Assembly (NCBI GenBank): GCA_029267445.1
Contig: JAJUIU010000018.1
Span: 1-57,215, forward strand
Reading direction: 5' to 3'
Length of the DNA stretch: 57,215 bases
Source: Rhodospirillaceae bacterium
Lineage (GTDB): Bacteria; Pseudomonadota; Alphaproteobacteria; Azospirillales; Azospirillaceae
Positions within the stretch are counted from its first letter, which is position 1; the number at the start of each line of letters is the position of its first letter. The notes under the pieces are model-generated. The model was given only the letters and a program-made list of their open reading frames with translations. It had not been told where the DNA came from and searched no databases. Shown piece after piece: positions 9,671 to 18,814 of the stretch. The position numbers and the translations under genes are program-made.

Positions 9671-11206
9671 TCAGGCCGGGGCCGCCCCGGCGCCGTCGGG
9701 GATGCGGCCCGCCGCCGCCGTCAGGGCGCGCAGGCGCGTCGTCTCCACCTCGCCGAACTGGCCGGGCAGCAGGCGCCATCCCCAGTTCCCCTCGGCGAGA
9801 CCCGGCGTGTTCATCCGGCTTTCCGAGCCGAGGCCCAGCACGTCCTGCACCGGCACGACCACCAGCCGCGCATTGGTCGCCATGGCATAGCGGATGAAAT
9901 CCCAGTGCGGGGCCGTCCCGTCGCTGCCGAGATAGGCCAGCACGCGCCGCCCGATCTCCGAATCACCACCCCCCAGGCAGGCGAACCAGCCCATGATCGT
10001 GTCGTTGTCGTGGGTGCCCGTGTAGAAGACGCGGTTCTCCGGATGCCGGCCGGACTCGGACCGTTCCGGGTGGAAATCCTCCCCCCACTCGAAGGGCAGC
10101 ACCCGCATGCCGGGAAGGGCGAACCGGTCGCGCAGGTGTTCGACCTCCTCGGTGATGATGCCCAAATCCTCCGCGATGATGGGCAGTTCGCCGAACCGGT
10201 CGCGGATGGACTGGAACAGCTCATGCCCCGGAGCCTTCACCCAGCGGCCGTTGACGGCCGTCGGCTCCCCGGCGGGGACTTCCCAGTAGCTCTCGAAGCC
10301 CCGGAAATGGTCGACCCGTACCAGGTCGACCAGCTCCAGCGTCTTGGCGAGGCGCTTGTGCCACCATGCGAAACCCTCCGCCCGGTGCGCGTCCCAGCGG
10401 TAGAGCGGATTGCCCCAGAGCTGGCCCGTGGCGCTGAAGTAATCGGGCGGCACGCCCGCCACCACGGTCGGCCGCCCCGCCGCGTCCAGCTCGAACAGGT
10501 CGCGGCGGCTCCAGACGTCGGCGCTGTCGCCGGCGACGAAGATCGGGATGTCGCCGACGATCCGGACACACTTGGCATGGGCGTGCGCGCGGAGCTTCTC
10601 CCACTGGCGGAAGAACAGGAACTGCTGGACCTTGATGCGCCGGATTTCGCCGCCCAGCGTGTGGCGCGCCTCGGCGATGGCGATCGGCTCCCGCGTCGCG
10701 TAGGGGACGTTCCAGTCCCACCAGGGGCGGTCCTTGTGGCGCTGCTTCAGCGCCATGTAGAGCGCGTACTCGTCGAGCCAGTCGGCCTCGTGCTTGGCGC
10801 GGAACAGTTCGAAGTCCGCCCACAGCTCGTCATCGGCGGGGCGCCGCAGGAACGAGCCGCAGACCTCGTTCAGCGCCGTCAGCTTCTTCGACGTGACCTC
10901 GCCGAAATCCACATGGTCGCCGTTGTGGGCCGGCAGGGTCGCCACGATGGTGCCGTCGGCCAGCCCATCGGCCACCAGATCGTCGAAGCTGATCAGCAGC
11001 GGGTTGCCGGCGAAGGTGGACAGGGCGGAATAGGGGCTGTTGCCCGCACTGGTCGGGGCGAGCGGCAGGATCTGCCACAGGGACTGCCCCGCCGCCGCCA
11101 GCTGGTCGACGAAGGTCCGGGCGGCCGGACCCAGATCGCCGATCCCGTGCCCGCCGGGCAGGGAGGTGGGGTGGAGCAGCAGGCCGGAGGCGCGCGCGTC
11201 GTTCAT
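9671..11206 (-). CDS. malQ: 4-alpha-glucanotransferase (amylomaltase)
   Basis: MalQ transfers glucan segments between maltodextrins and releases glucose, allowing growth on maltose and maltotriose. The 511-residue protein is a GH77 enzyme. It begins with RASGLLLHPTSLPGGHGIGD and contains NSPYSALSTFAGNPLLI, VRVDHFRGFESYW with the probable nucleophile Asp, IIAEDLG with the acid/base Glu, and YTGTHDNDTIMGW, all hallmarks of the family. It is a cytoplasmic enzyme without a signal peptide. It has its own likely promoter at 11267-11294 and leads the pair malQ-DUF4032. It sits across glgB from the maltodextrin transporter operon. Confidence 0.96.
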   Translation of the reverse strand: MNDARASGLLLHPTSLPGGHGIGDLGPAARTFVDQLAAAGQSLWQILPLAPTSAGNSPYSALSTFAGNPLLISFDDLVADGLADGTIVATLPAHNGDHVDFGEVTSKKLTALNEVCGSFLRRPADDELWADFELFRAKHEADWLDEYALYMALKQRHKDRPWWDWNVPYATREPIAIAEARHTLGGEIRRIKVQQFLFFRQWEKLRAHAHAKCVRIVGDIPIFVAGDSADVWSRRDLFELDAAGRPTVVAGVPPDYFSATGQLWGNPLYRWDAHRAEGFAWWHKRLAKTLELVDLVRVDHFRGFESYWEVPAGEPTAVNGRWVKAPGHELFQSIRDRFGELPIIAEDLGIITEEVEHLRDRFALPGMRVLPFEWGEDFHPERSESGRHPENRVFYTGTHDNDTIMGWFACLGGGDSEIGRRVLAYLGSDGTAPHWDFIRYAMATNARLVVVPVQDVLGLGSESRMNTPGLAEGNWGWRLLPGQFGEVETTRLRALTAAAGRIPDGAGAAPA

Positions 11207-11266
11207 CGTCGTCGGCTTTGTCGTTGGTGGTTTCGGGCTGTCACGGCCGCCCGCGCGGATCGGCGC

Positions 11267-11294
11267 AATTTAGTGAGGCGGCGACGGGCGTCAA
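11267..11294 (-). promoter_or_regulatory. Putative sigma-70 promoter of malQ
   Basis: On the minus strand, TTGACG (11289-11294) and TAAATT (11267-11272) are separated by 16 bp, about 60 bp before the malQ ATG. The surrounding 11207-11345 gap has no other recognisable element. Confidence 0.45.
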
Positions 11295-11345
11295 ATCACA
11301 TTCGGCGGCTAGGGCGGCGGCTCGGGCGGGCGGCGTCCGGCCGGA

Positions 11346-12230
11346 TCATGGAACCTCCCGTCCGGCGGCCGCCTGCAGCAGCGTGTACCAGTCCTGGCGG
11401 GACAGGCGGAGCCCTGCCGCCCCCATGGCGCCGGCCAGCCGGTCCAGCCGTCCGGTGCCGACCACCGGCCTGATTCCGGCGGGATGGGCCATCAGCCAGG
11501 CGAGCGCCACCTGGTCCGGCGCCCGGCCGCCATGGGCCTCCCCGACGCGCCGCAGGGCGGTGCGCAGGTCGGCGAAGCGCGGGTCGTTGCCGACGATCCC
11601 GCCGCCGCCCAGGGGCGACCACGCCATCGGCACCATGCCAAGCTCCCGGCAGGTGTCCAGCGTCCCGTCGAACAGCGCGCCCGTGTTCTCCAGCGAGATG
11701 TTCACCTGGTTGGCCACCAGCGGTTCGTCCAGCGCGGCGGACAGGTACCGGGCCTGCGCGGGCGTGAAGTTCGACACGCCGAAGGCCAGCACCTTGCCGT
11801 CCGCCTTCAGCCGGGCGAACGCCTCCGCGATCTCCTCCGGCCGCAGCAGCGGGTCCGGCCGGTGCAGCAGCAGCAGGTCCAGCCGGTCGGTGCGCAGGTC
11901 GCGCAGCGTGCCCTCCACCCGGCGCAGGATGTGGTCGCGCGACAGGTCGTAATGCTTCACCGCCACGTCCGGACGGGATGCGGAGGTCAGCACGATCCCG
12001 CACTTCCCGATGATGGTCAGCCGGTCGCGCAAGGCCGATTCCAGGGCCAGCGCCTCCCCGAACGCCGCCTCAACCCGGTAGTCGCCGTAGATGTCGGCAT
12101 GGTCGAAGCTGTGGGCGCCAAGCTCAACCGCAGCCTTGATCCAGTCGCGCAGGCCCCGCGCGTCCAGGCCCCAGTCGAGCAGGCGCATGCAGCCGACGAT
12201 GACGGGTGACAGACGGTCGGCGACGGTCAT
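11346..12230 (-). CDS. Aldo/keto reductase
   Basis: A 294-residue NAD(P)H-dependent oxidoreductase with a TIM-barrel AKR fold, close in pattern to YdhF-type proteins. Visible features are [10 protein letters not shown] (catalytic Asp and Tyr), IIGKCGI (catalytic Lys), [10 protein letters not shown] (catalytic His), GVSNFTPAQ and the cofactor loop region near [11 protein letters not shown]. The substrate cannot be told from sequence. Its ATG overlaps the glgB stop (ATGA), so it is translationally coupled to the branching enzyme. This is an unusual partner and may indicate a role in sugar or aldehyde turnover during glycogen metabolism. Confidence 0.9.
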   Translation of the reverse strand: MTVADRLSPVIVGCMRLLDWGLDARGLRDWIKAAVELGAHSFDHADIYGDYRVEAAFGEALALESALRDRLTIIGKCGIVLTSASRPDVAVKHYDLSRDHILRRVEGTLRDLRTDRLDLLLLHRPDPLLRPEEIAEAFARLKADGKVLAFGVSNFTPAQARYLSAALDEPLVANQVNISLENTGALFDGTLDTCRELGMVPMAWSPLGGGGIVGNDPRFADLRTALRRVGEAHGGRAPDQVALAWLMAHPAGIRPVVGTGRLDRLAGAMGAAGLRLSRQDWYTLLQAAAGREVP

Positions 12231-14419
12231 TTCACAAACACCACGGTGGCGAGCGGCGGCACGGCGACCGCCGCGCTGAAGGGCTGGCCGTCCCAGGGCA
12301 GCTCCTCCGCGACGACGGCACCGCCATTGCCGATGTTCCCGCCGCCATAGACGGCGGCGTCGGTGTTCAGCGCCTCCCGCCACGTGCCGCCATGTGGCAG
12401 GCCGATGCGGTAGCTCTCGCGCGGGACGGGGGTGAAGTTGCTGACCACCACGGCGGCCGAACCCTCAGCCTCCCCGTACCGGGCGTAGACCAGCGTGGAC
12501 TCGTCGGCCGCGTTGCCCTTGATCCACTGGAACCCCTCCGCCACGCAGTCGCGCTGATGCAGGGCGGGGGTGTCGCGGTAGAGCCGGTTCAGGTCGCGGA
12601 TCAGGGACTGCACACCCTTGTGCCAGTGGATGTCCAGCAGGTGCCAGTCCAGGCTTTGGTCGTGGTTCCACTCGGCACCCTGGCCGAACTCCGACCCCAT
12701 GAACAGCAGCTTCTTGCCGGGGTGCGTCCACATGAAGCCGTAGTAGGCCCGCAGGTTTGCGAACTTCTGCCACGGGTCCCCCGGCATGCGGGCCAGGATG
12801 CTGCCCTTGCCGTGCACCACCTCGTCATGGCTGAGCGGCAGGATGAAGTTCTCCGAGAAGGCGTAGAGCAGGCCGAACGTCAGGTCGTCATGGTGGAAAC
12901 GGCGATAGACGGGGTCGCGCTGCATGTAGCGCAGCGTGTCGTGCATCCAGCCCATGTTCCATTTGTAGCCGAAGCCCAGGCCGCCGACGTAGGTGGGGCG
13001 GGACACGCCCGGCCACGCCGTCGACTCTTCAGCGATGGTCATGGCGCCGCCGCCCATGCCCTCGTCGGTGCCGTAGACCAGTTCGTTCATGCGCCGCATG
13101 AAGTCGATGGCCTCCAGGTTCTCCCGCCCGCCGAAGCGGTTGGGCACCCATTCGCCCTCCTTGCGGCTGTAGTCGAGGTAGAGCATGGAGGCGACGGCGT
13201 CGACGCGCAGCCCGTCGATATGGAAATTCTTCAGCCAGTGCAGGGCGTTGGCGATCAGGAAGTTCGCCACCTCGCCCCGGCCGAAATTGTAGATCGCGGT
13301 GTTCCAGTCCGGATGGTAGCCCTGGCGCGGGTCGGCATGCTCATAGAGGTGCGTGCCGTCGAACCGGTAGAGGCCGTGGGCGTCGTTGGGGAAGTGCCCC
13401 GGCACCCAGTCGATGATCAGGCCCAGCCCGGCCTCGTGGCAGGCGTCGACGAAGGCCTGGAAGTCGGCCGGGGTGCCGTGGCGGCTGGTCGGCGCGAACA
13501 GGCCCAGCGGCTGGTAGCCCCAGCTTCCGTCGAAGGGGTGCTCGTGGACGGGCAGCACCTCCAGATGCGTGAAGCCCATGTCGACGGCATAGGGGACCAG
13601 CTGCTCGGCAAGCTCCCGGTAGGTCAGCCAGCGGTTGCCCTCGCCCCGCCGCCAGGACCCCAGATGCACCTCGTAGATGCTCATCGGGGCCGACCGGTCG
13701 TTGCGGGCGGCGCGGGCGGCCATCCAGGCGCCGTCCCGCCAGCGGTGATGGTCCAGCCGCGCCACGATGGACGCCGTATTGGGCCGCATCTCGGCCTGGA
13801 AGGCGAACGGGTCCGCCTTCTGCGGCAGCAGCTCCCCGCCGGGGCCCAGGATCTCGTACTTGTAGGCGGTACCCTCGGTCAGGCCGGGGATGAACAGCTC
13901 CCACACGCCGATTCCATGGCGCAGGCGCATGGGGTGCACGCGGCCGTCCCAGCCGTTCCACTCCCCCACGACGGAGACGCGGCGGGCGTTGGGCGCCCAC
14001 ACCGCGAAGCGCACGCCCTCCACCCCGTCCAGCGCGCAGGGGTGCGCGCCGAGCTGCTCCCACGCCCGCCAGTGCCGTCCCTCGCCAAGCAGGTGCTGAT
14101 CGAGATCGCCGATCACTGGGGGAAAGCGGTAGACATCCTCCAGCTCGCGGACATGGGCGCCCCATGCGGCGCGCAGGCGGTAGCGGGGTACGGGGCCGTC
14201 CACCGCGCCCTCGAAGAAGCCGCGCTCGTGGCGCCGGATCAGTTCCGCGAGCACGGTGCCGTCCAACGAAAGCGCCTCCACCCGGTCGGCGCCGGGAACA
14301 TGGCAGCGGATGAAGAACCGGCCGGGCGACTCCGGATCGGGGTGGGGGCCCAGAACGGCGAACGGGTCGCCGTGGGTGCCGTCGACGATGGCTGCGATGG
14401 TGTCGGGGCTGAGCGCCAT
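12227..14419 (-). CDS. glgB: 1,4-alpha-glucan branching enzyme
   Basis: GlgB introduces alpha-1,6 branches into glycogen. The 730-residue length matches classic GlgB. It has an N-terminal CBM48-type region ([10 protein letters not shown] near residue 17, then [16 protein letters not shown]), the GH13 barrel with nucleophile D407 in GLRVDAV, acid/base Glu in TIAEEST and the transition-state Asp in LSHDEVVHG, and a C-terminal beta domain. It is cytoplasmic. ATG 14419 is chosen. A sigma-70-like arrangement (TTGCCA upstream, TATATC at 14492-14497) exists but its spacing is poor. It is divergent from the amylase operon, and the 400-bp gap probably serves both. Confidence 0.97.
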   Translation of the reverse strand: MALSPDTIAAIVDGTHGDPFAVLGPHPDPESPGRFFIRCHVPGADRVEALSLDGTVLAELIRRHERGFFEGAVDGPVPRYRLRAAWGAHVRELEDVYRFPPVIGDLDQHLLGEGRHWRAWEQLGAHPCALDGVEGVRFAVWAPNARRVSVVGEWNGWDGRVHPMRLRHGIGVWELFIPGLTEGTAYKYEILGPGGELLPQKADPFAFQAEMRPNTASIVARLDHHRWRDGAWMAARAARNDRSAPMSIYEVHLGSWRRGEGNRWLTYRELAEQLVPYAVDMGFTHLEVLPVHEHPFDGSWGYQPLGLFAPTSRHGTPADFQAFVDACHEAGLGLIIDWVPGHFPNDAHGLYRFDGTHLYEHADPRQGYHPDWNTAIYNFGRGEVANFLIANALHWLKNFHIDGLRVDAVASMLYLDYSRKEGEWVPNRFGGRENLEAIDFMRRMNELVYGTDEGMGGGAMTIAEESTAWPGVSRPTYVGGLGFGYKWNMGWMHDTLRYMQRDPVYRRFHHDDLTFGLLYAFSENFILPLSHDEVVHGKGSILARMPGDPWQKFANLRAYYGFMWTHPGKKLLFMGSEFGQGAEWNHDQSLDWHLLDIHWHKGVQSLIRDLNRLYRDTPALHQRDCVAEGFQWIKGNAADESTLVYARYGEAEGSAAVVVSNFTPVPRESYRIGLPHGGTWREALNTDAAVYGGGNIGNGGAVVAEELPWDGQPFSAAVAVPPLATVVFVK

Positions 14420-14607
14420 GCGGGCTCCCGCGCGCTGTGGGCCTGGAGGGGGTGCGGCGCCGCCAGGGAAACCGCCGCACTCGGAAGGCCCGATATAGAG
14501 GCGCTAAGGGGTCGTTTTGGCAAGCCACCGGGTTCGAAAACGTGGCAGTCCTGTTGCAGAAATGCTTCGGTTGGAGAACTTTGTTCCTACCACTCGATTC
14601 GATCTAT

Positions 14608-14621
14608 CTGATCTGGATCAA
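14608..14621 (+). promoter_or_regulatory. Candidate FNR/FixK/Crp-family box upstream of the maltodextrin operon
   Basis: CTGATCTGGATCAA matches the FNR/FixK-type anaerobox TTGAT-N4-ATCAA at 9 of its 10 defined positions, with one mismatch at the first base. It abuts the weak -35 element of the promoter at 14622-14651. Its centre lies about 34 bp before the centre of the -10 hexamer, close to the class II activator position. The surrounding stretch 14570-14665 is markedly AT-rich compared with its neighbours. Confidence 0.55.
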
Positions 14622-14651
14622 TTTTCAGTCTTCTCTAATAGAGTTTATACA
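14622..14651 (+). promoter_or_regulatory. Putative activator-dependent promoter of the amylase/malKEFG operon
   Basis: TTTTCA (14622-14627) and TATACA (14646-14651) are separated by 18 bp. The weak -35 hexamer directly after an FNR-like box fits an activator-dependent promoter. The predicted start near 14658 leaves a leader of about 160 nt before the amylase GTG. Confidence 0.45.
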
Positions 14652-14657
14652 TGTGAG

Positions 14658-14819
14658 TTACACTTAGCCCCCTAGCCGTGGGGGGAATGAGGGTGCTACT
14701 AGTCCGGATAAGAAGTAGCACGGGTTGCGAGTCTCCGGAGGCCTGCCACCAGCCGGTCTTTCAGGACGAGGAAAGCAGCCCGGCGGCGTAAAGACCAAGG
14801 TTGGTTTCGGGGGGAAACG
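14658..14819 (+). promoter_or_regulatory. Structured 5' leader of the maltodextrin operon
   Basis: The leader can form at least three stem-loops: CCCCC (14668-14672) with GGGGG near 14681; GTGCTACT (14693-14700) with AGTAGCAC (14714-14721), a perfect 8-bp stem with a 13-nt loop; and GGTCTTT (14755-14761) with AAAGACC (14790-14796), a perfect 7-bp stem with a 28-nt loop. I do not recognise a known riboswitch. The rest of 14420-14607 holds the glgB upstream region and no gene. Confidence 0.45.
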
Positions 14820-16346
14820 GTGTCGTCTGAATGGAACCAGCGGTCCCCGCTGGCACGCTTCACCCGTATGTGCGCGGGCGCGGCGATCGCGCTCGCCATC
14901 GGCCTGGGCGCGTCCGTCGGCCCGGCCGCGGCGCAGAAGCCCGACCGCCCGTGGTCAGAGGACGTGCTCTACTTCGTCCTGCTGGACCGGTTCGCCGACG
15001 GCGATCCCGACAACAACATGGATGTCGACCTGAAGAACCCCGGCGGGTTCCAGGGCGGGGACATCGACGGGCTGATCGGACGGCTGGACGATCTGGCCGA
15101 TCTCGGCATCACGGCGATCTGGATGAACCCGGTGATGCTGAACATCCCGGGCAGCGTGAACAGCGGCCGCGATTTCGAGCATTTCGCCCATCACGGCTAC
15201 TGGGCCGAGGATTTCTCCAGGATGGACCCGCGCTTCGGGACCGAAGAGGACCTGAAACGGCTTGTGGACGAGGCGCACAAGCGCGGGATCAAGATCCTGC
15301 TCGACATCGTTTACAACCATGCCGGCTACGGCTCGGCCTACACGCGGCTGCCGAACGCCCGCGACATCCTCCGGATGGAGGAGCGGGGCACCTGCGGTCC
15401 CGAGGGCGACGACATCATCGGCTGCGTCGCCGGCCTGCCGGACTTCAAGACTGAGAAGCCCGAGGTCGCCCGCTGGCTGATCGAGAAGCAGATCCCGCTG
15501 GCCAAGGAGGCGGGGGTGGACGGCTACCGGCTCGACACGGTCAAGCATGTCCTCCCCGAATTCTGGGAGCTGCACCGCAAGATCATCGACGAGCGGCTGG
15601 GTGACGATTTCTTCCTGCTGGCGGAGTATTTCGGCGCCGACCTGAACGTCGTCGATCCCTTCTTCGAGAAGGGGGTATGGGACGCGGCGCTGGACTTCAC
15701 CTTCAAGGGTGAGACCGAGTCCTGGGTGCTGGGCCGGGGCCGCACGATCGCGTACAGCCGCTACCTCCAGAAGCGGCACAAGGTGCGGCCCGGCTACATC
15801 ATGGCCCACTACCTCTCCAGCCACGACGTGCCCATGGCGCTGGCGGAGGTGGGCGGCGATGTCGCCAAGTTCCGCCTGATGGCCGCCCTGCAGATGGCCA
15901 GCCTCGGCCTGCCGCAGATCTACTACGGGGAGGAGGTCGCCCGTCCCGGCCACGACTGGCCGGAGAACCGGACCCCGATGCCCTGGGGCAAGATGGACAT
16001 CCTGCCGGGCAAGGGGATGGAGCGGGACGAGTCCCTGCGCGACTTCTACAAGCGGATCATCGCCGCCCGGAAGGCCAACCCGGCCTTCGCCCATGGCGAC
16101 TACAAGGAGCTGTCGACCGAGGGCGACCTGCTGGTGTTCCAGCGCGCCCATGCCGACAGCGGCAACACGGTGATCGTCGCCGCAAACCGGGGCGACAAGG
16201 ACGCCACGGCGACGGTGGCGCTGCCCGCCGCATGGTCAGGCAAGACCGTGACCGACGCGATCACGGGCAAGGCCGTCGGCAAGGCGGGCGCGGAGCTGGC
16301 GCTCACCGTCCCCGGCCTGACGGCCCAGTACCTCGTCGCCAACTAG
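14820..16346 (+). CDS. Secreted alpha-amylase family (GH13) enzyme
   Basis: A GH13 glycoside hydrolase of 508 residues that would cleave starch or maltodextrins outside the cytoplasm. The N-terminus has a signal peptide (hydrophobic AIALAIGLGASVGPAAA, cleavage near AAAQK). The catalytic triad is D239 (GYRLDTVKH), E269 (LLAEYFG) and D336 (SSHD), with the conserved DIVYNHAG near residue 162. Start GTG 14820 follows GGGGGG at 5 nt spacing and gives a long n-region; ATG 14868 would give a shorter one. First gene of a plus-strand operon, with malK 12 nt downstream. It could act in the periplasm or outside the cell. Confidence 0.94.
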   Translation: MSSEWNQRSPLARFTRMCAGAAIALAIGLGASVGPAAAQKPDRPWSEDVLYFVLLDRFADGDPDNNMDVDLKNPGGFQGGDIDGLIGRLDDLADLGITAIWMNPVMLNIPGSVNSGRDFEHFAHHGYWAEDFSRMDPRFGTEEDLKRLVDEAHKRGIKILLDIVYNHAGYGSAYTRLPNARDILRMEERGTCGPEGDDIIGCVAGLPDFKTEKPEVARWLIEKQIPLAKEAGVDGYRLDTVKHVLPEFWELHRKIIDERLGDDFFLLAEYFGADLNVVDPFFEKGVWDAALDFTFKGETESWVLGRGRTIAYSRYLQKRHKVRPGYIMAHYLSSHDVPMALAEVGGDVAKFRLMAALQMASLGLPQIYYGEEVARPGHDWPENRTPMPWGKMDILPGKGMERDESLRDFYKRIIAARKANPAFAHGDYKELSTEGDLLVFQRAHADSGNTVIVAANRGDKDATATVALPAAWSGKTVTDAITGKAVGKAGAELALTVPGLTAQYLVAN

Positions 16347-16358
16347 AAGGCCCACCGC

Positions 16359-17480
16359 ATGGCCCAGATCAAGTTCGAACATGTCAGCAAGCGGTTCGGT
16401 GACGTCGCCGTCATCGAGAACCTGGACCTGCACATCCGCGACCAGGAATTCATGGTCTTCGTCGGCCCGTCGGGCTGCGGCAAGTCCACGGCGCTGCGCA
16501 TGATCGCCGGGCTGGAGGAGATCAGCGGCGGCACGCTCAGCATTGGCGACCGGGTGGTGAACGACGTCCATCCGAAGGACCGGGACGTCGCCATGGTGTT
16601 CCAGTCCTACGCCCTCTACCCGCACATGACGGTGCGCGAGAACATCGCCTTCGGCTTGAAGATCCGGAAGCTGCCGCAGGCGGAGATCGACGGGCTGGTG
16701 AACGAGGCGGCGACGATGCTCGGCCTCACCGAATACCTGGACCGCAAGCCGCGCGCCCTGTCCGGCGGCCAGCGCCAGCGCGTCGCCCTGGGCCGGGCCA
16801 TCGTGCGCAAGCCCAGCGTGTTCCTGTTCGACGAGCCCTTGTCCAACCTGGACGCCGAGCTGCGCGTCACCATGCGGGCGGAGATCAGTAAGCTCCAGCG
16901 CCGCATGAAGGTCACCACGGTCTACGTCACCCACGATCAGGTGGAGGCGATGACCATGGGCGACCGCATCGCCGTGCTGGCGCCGCTGAAGCGGCATCCG
17001 TCCGGCAACCTGATGCAGGTCGGCACGCCGCTGGAGCTTTACGACCGGCCGCAGAACCTGTTCGTCGCCCGCTTCATCGGCACGCCGTCGATGAACATCG
17101 TCGAGATGGCGGTGGACGCCGACGGCACGGCCCTGCGGTTCCACGATTTCGTGCTGCCGGTGCCGGCCGCATACCGGGGCGGGATCGGTGCCTATGCGGG
17201 CCGGAACGTCGCGGTCGGGTTCCGGCCTGAACATGTCGGCCACGCCGAGGAGCACCAGTGGGACACGATCTCCCCGATCCGGGGCGAGGTCGAGATCGTG
17301 GAGACGCTGGGCCACGAGGCAATCATCCACTTCCGCGTCGGCGGCTCCATGGTGATCGGCAAGATCCGGGGCCACGGTGTCGTGCTGCCGCGCCTGGGCG
17401 AGGCCATCGACCTCGTCGTGAAAGCCAGTTCCATCCACCTGTTCGACCCGCAGACGGAACAGCGTCTGCCCGAGGCCTGA
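16359..17480 (+). CDS. malK: Maltose/maltodextrin ABC transporter ATPase (MalK/UgpC family)
   Basis: The 373-residue protein is the nucleotide-binding subunit that drives sugar import. Walker A is GPSGCGKST (36-44), the Q-loop lies in MVFQSYALYPHMTVRENI, the signature is LSGGQRQRVALGRAIVR, Walker B is VFLFDEPLSNLDAELR and the switch His is in VYVTHDQVEAMT. A C-terminal TOBE regulatory region (about 240-370, including VGFRPEHVG) marks the carbohydrate CUT1 subfamily. This family is also used for glycerol-phosphate or polyol uptake, so maltodextrin specificity is inferred from the amylase, MalF and MalG context. Confidence 0.95.
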   Translation: MAQIKFEHVSKRFGDVAVIENLDLHIRDQEFMVFVGPSGCGKSTALRMIAGLEEISGGTLSIGDRVVNDVHPKDRDVAMVFQSYALYPHMTVRENIAFGLKIRKLPQAEIDGLVNEAATMLGLTEYLDRKPRALSGGQRQRVALGRAIVRKPSVFLFDEPLSNLDAELRVTMRAEISKLQRRMKVTTVYVTHDQVEAMTMGDRIAVLAPLKRHPSGNLMQVGTPLELYDRPQNLFVARFIGTPSMNIVEMAVDADGTALRFHDFVLPVPAAYRGGIGAYAGRNVAVGFRPEHVGHAEEHQWDTISPIRGEVEIVETLGHEAIIHFRVGGSMVIGKIRGHGVVLPRLGEAIDLVVKASSIHLFDPQTEQRLPEA

Positions 17481-17523
17481 AGCGTTCCGACCGGTCCGAC
17501 AGAGGCCGGCGGCAAAGGAGGAA

Positions 17524-18783
17524 ATGACGATGGTGCAGTCCCGCAGAACCCTGTTCCGTCTGGCCGGTGCCGCCCTGCTGGCGCCGCTGCTCGCGGCCGG
17601 CGCCGGCGAGGCGCTGGCGCAGCAGTCGCAGCTGACCGTCTGGCACGCCTATCGCGGCCAGGAGAAGGCCGCCTTCGAGAAGGCGGTCGCCCTGTTCAAC
17701 GAGCAGAACAAGGATGTCGTGGCGAAGCCGCTGGCGGTGCCCTACGACGCCTACGCCGACAAGATCTCCGCCGCCGTCCCGCGCGGCAGCGGGCCCGACG
17801 TCTTCATCTTCGCCCAGGATCGCCTGGGCGGCTGGATCGAGGCGGGCAACATCGTCGAGCCGGTGGACTTCTTCATCGACGACGCGGTGACCAAGCGCTT
17901 CCTGCCGAACATGATGGAGGCGGTCACCTATCGCGGCCAGGCCTACGGCCTGCCGTTCAACTACAAGCCCATCGCGCTGATCTACAACAAGAAGAACGTC
18001 AAGGCGCCGCCGAAGACCACAAGCGAGCTGGTCGCCTGGGCCAAGAAGAACACCAACGCCTCGACCGGCGCCTACGGCTTCGCCTACGCCTACAGCGACT
18101 TCTACTACCACGCCGCCCTGATGAACGCCTTCGGCGGCGGCGTCTTCGCCGACGGGGCGGGCGGCATCGCCACCCCGACCGTGAACCGGCCGGAGAACGT
18201 CAAGTCCGTCGAGCTGGTGATGAACTGGTTCAAGGACCAGGGCATCCTCCCGGCCGAGCCGTCGTCGGCCCTGATCACCTCGCTGTTCAACGAGGGCAAG
18301 GCCAACATCGTCTTCTCCGGCCCCTGGTTCATGGGCGAGATCGCCGACGGCATGGATGTCGGCATCGCGCCGCTGCCCACGGTGGACGAGGCGGGCGGCA
18401 AGCCGATGGCGCCCTGGATGACCATCGAGGGCCTCTACATCTCCGCCCAGTCCAAGAACAAGGACGCGGCCTGGAAGCTGGTGGAGTTCCTGACCACCGA
18501 CGCCGTGGCCAAGATCATGGCGGTGGAGGGCCGGCAGCAGCCGACCAACGCGGCCGTCTACAAGCTGCCCGAGGTGGCGAACGACCCGATCCTCGCCGGC
18601 TTCGCCAAGCAGGCGGAGACCGCCGTGCCGATGCCGAACTACGCGGTCATGTCGCTGATGTGGTCCCCGGTGACCACGGCGATGAACAAGATCGTCAAGG
18701 GCTCCGCCACGCCCAAGCAGGCGCTGGACGAGGCGCAGCAGACGCTGTCGACCGACATCGACGCGCTGCGCAAGAGCCGCTGA
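17524..18783 (+). CDS. malE: Periplasmic maltodextrin-binding protein (MalE-like)
   Basis: A 419-residue extracytoplasmic solute-binding protein of the CUT1/MalE type that would deliver maltodextrins to MalFGK2. The N-terminal signal contains SRRTLFRLAGAA, a possible twin-arginine motif, before a cleavage region near GEALAQQS. Typical MalE-like segments follow: LTVWHAYRGQEKAAFEKAV, GPDVFIFAQDRLG, VTYRGQAYGLPFNYKPIALIYNK and NIVFSGPWFMGEI. AAAGGAGG just before ATG 17524 is an excellent ribosome binding site, consistent with high expression. It sits 43 nt after malK and 31 nt before malF. Confidence 0.93.
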   Translation: MTMVQSRRTLFRLAGAALLAPLLAAGAGEALAQQSQLTVWHAYRGQEKAAFEKAVALFNEQNKDVVAKPLAVPYDAYADKISAAVPRGSGPDVFIFAQDRLGGWIEAGNIVEPVDFFIDDAVTKRFLPNMMEAVTYRGQAYGLPFNYKPIALIYNKKNVKAPPKTTSELVAWAKKNTNASTGAYGFAYAYSDFYYHAALMNAFGGGVFADGAGGIATPTVNRPENVKSVELVMNWFKDQGILPAEPSSALITSLFNEGKANIVFSGPWFMGEIADGMDVGIAPLPTVDEAGGKPMAPWMTIEGLYISAQSKNKDAAWKLVEFLTTDAVAKIMAVEGRQQPTNAAVYKLPEVANDPILAGFAKQAETAVPMPNYAVMSLMWSPVTTAMNKIVKGSATPKQALDEAQQTLSTDIDALRKSR

Positions 18784-18814
18784 CGCGCTGGCATAGGGAG
18801 GGAAGGTCACGCCC

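Noticed and set aside
12206-14611. An 801-codon frame on the plus strand across glgB
   Set aside because: Antisense to a complete branching enzyme with all catalytic residues, and no recognisable domain.
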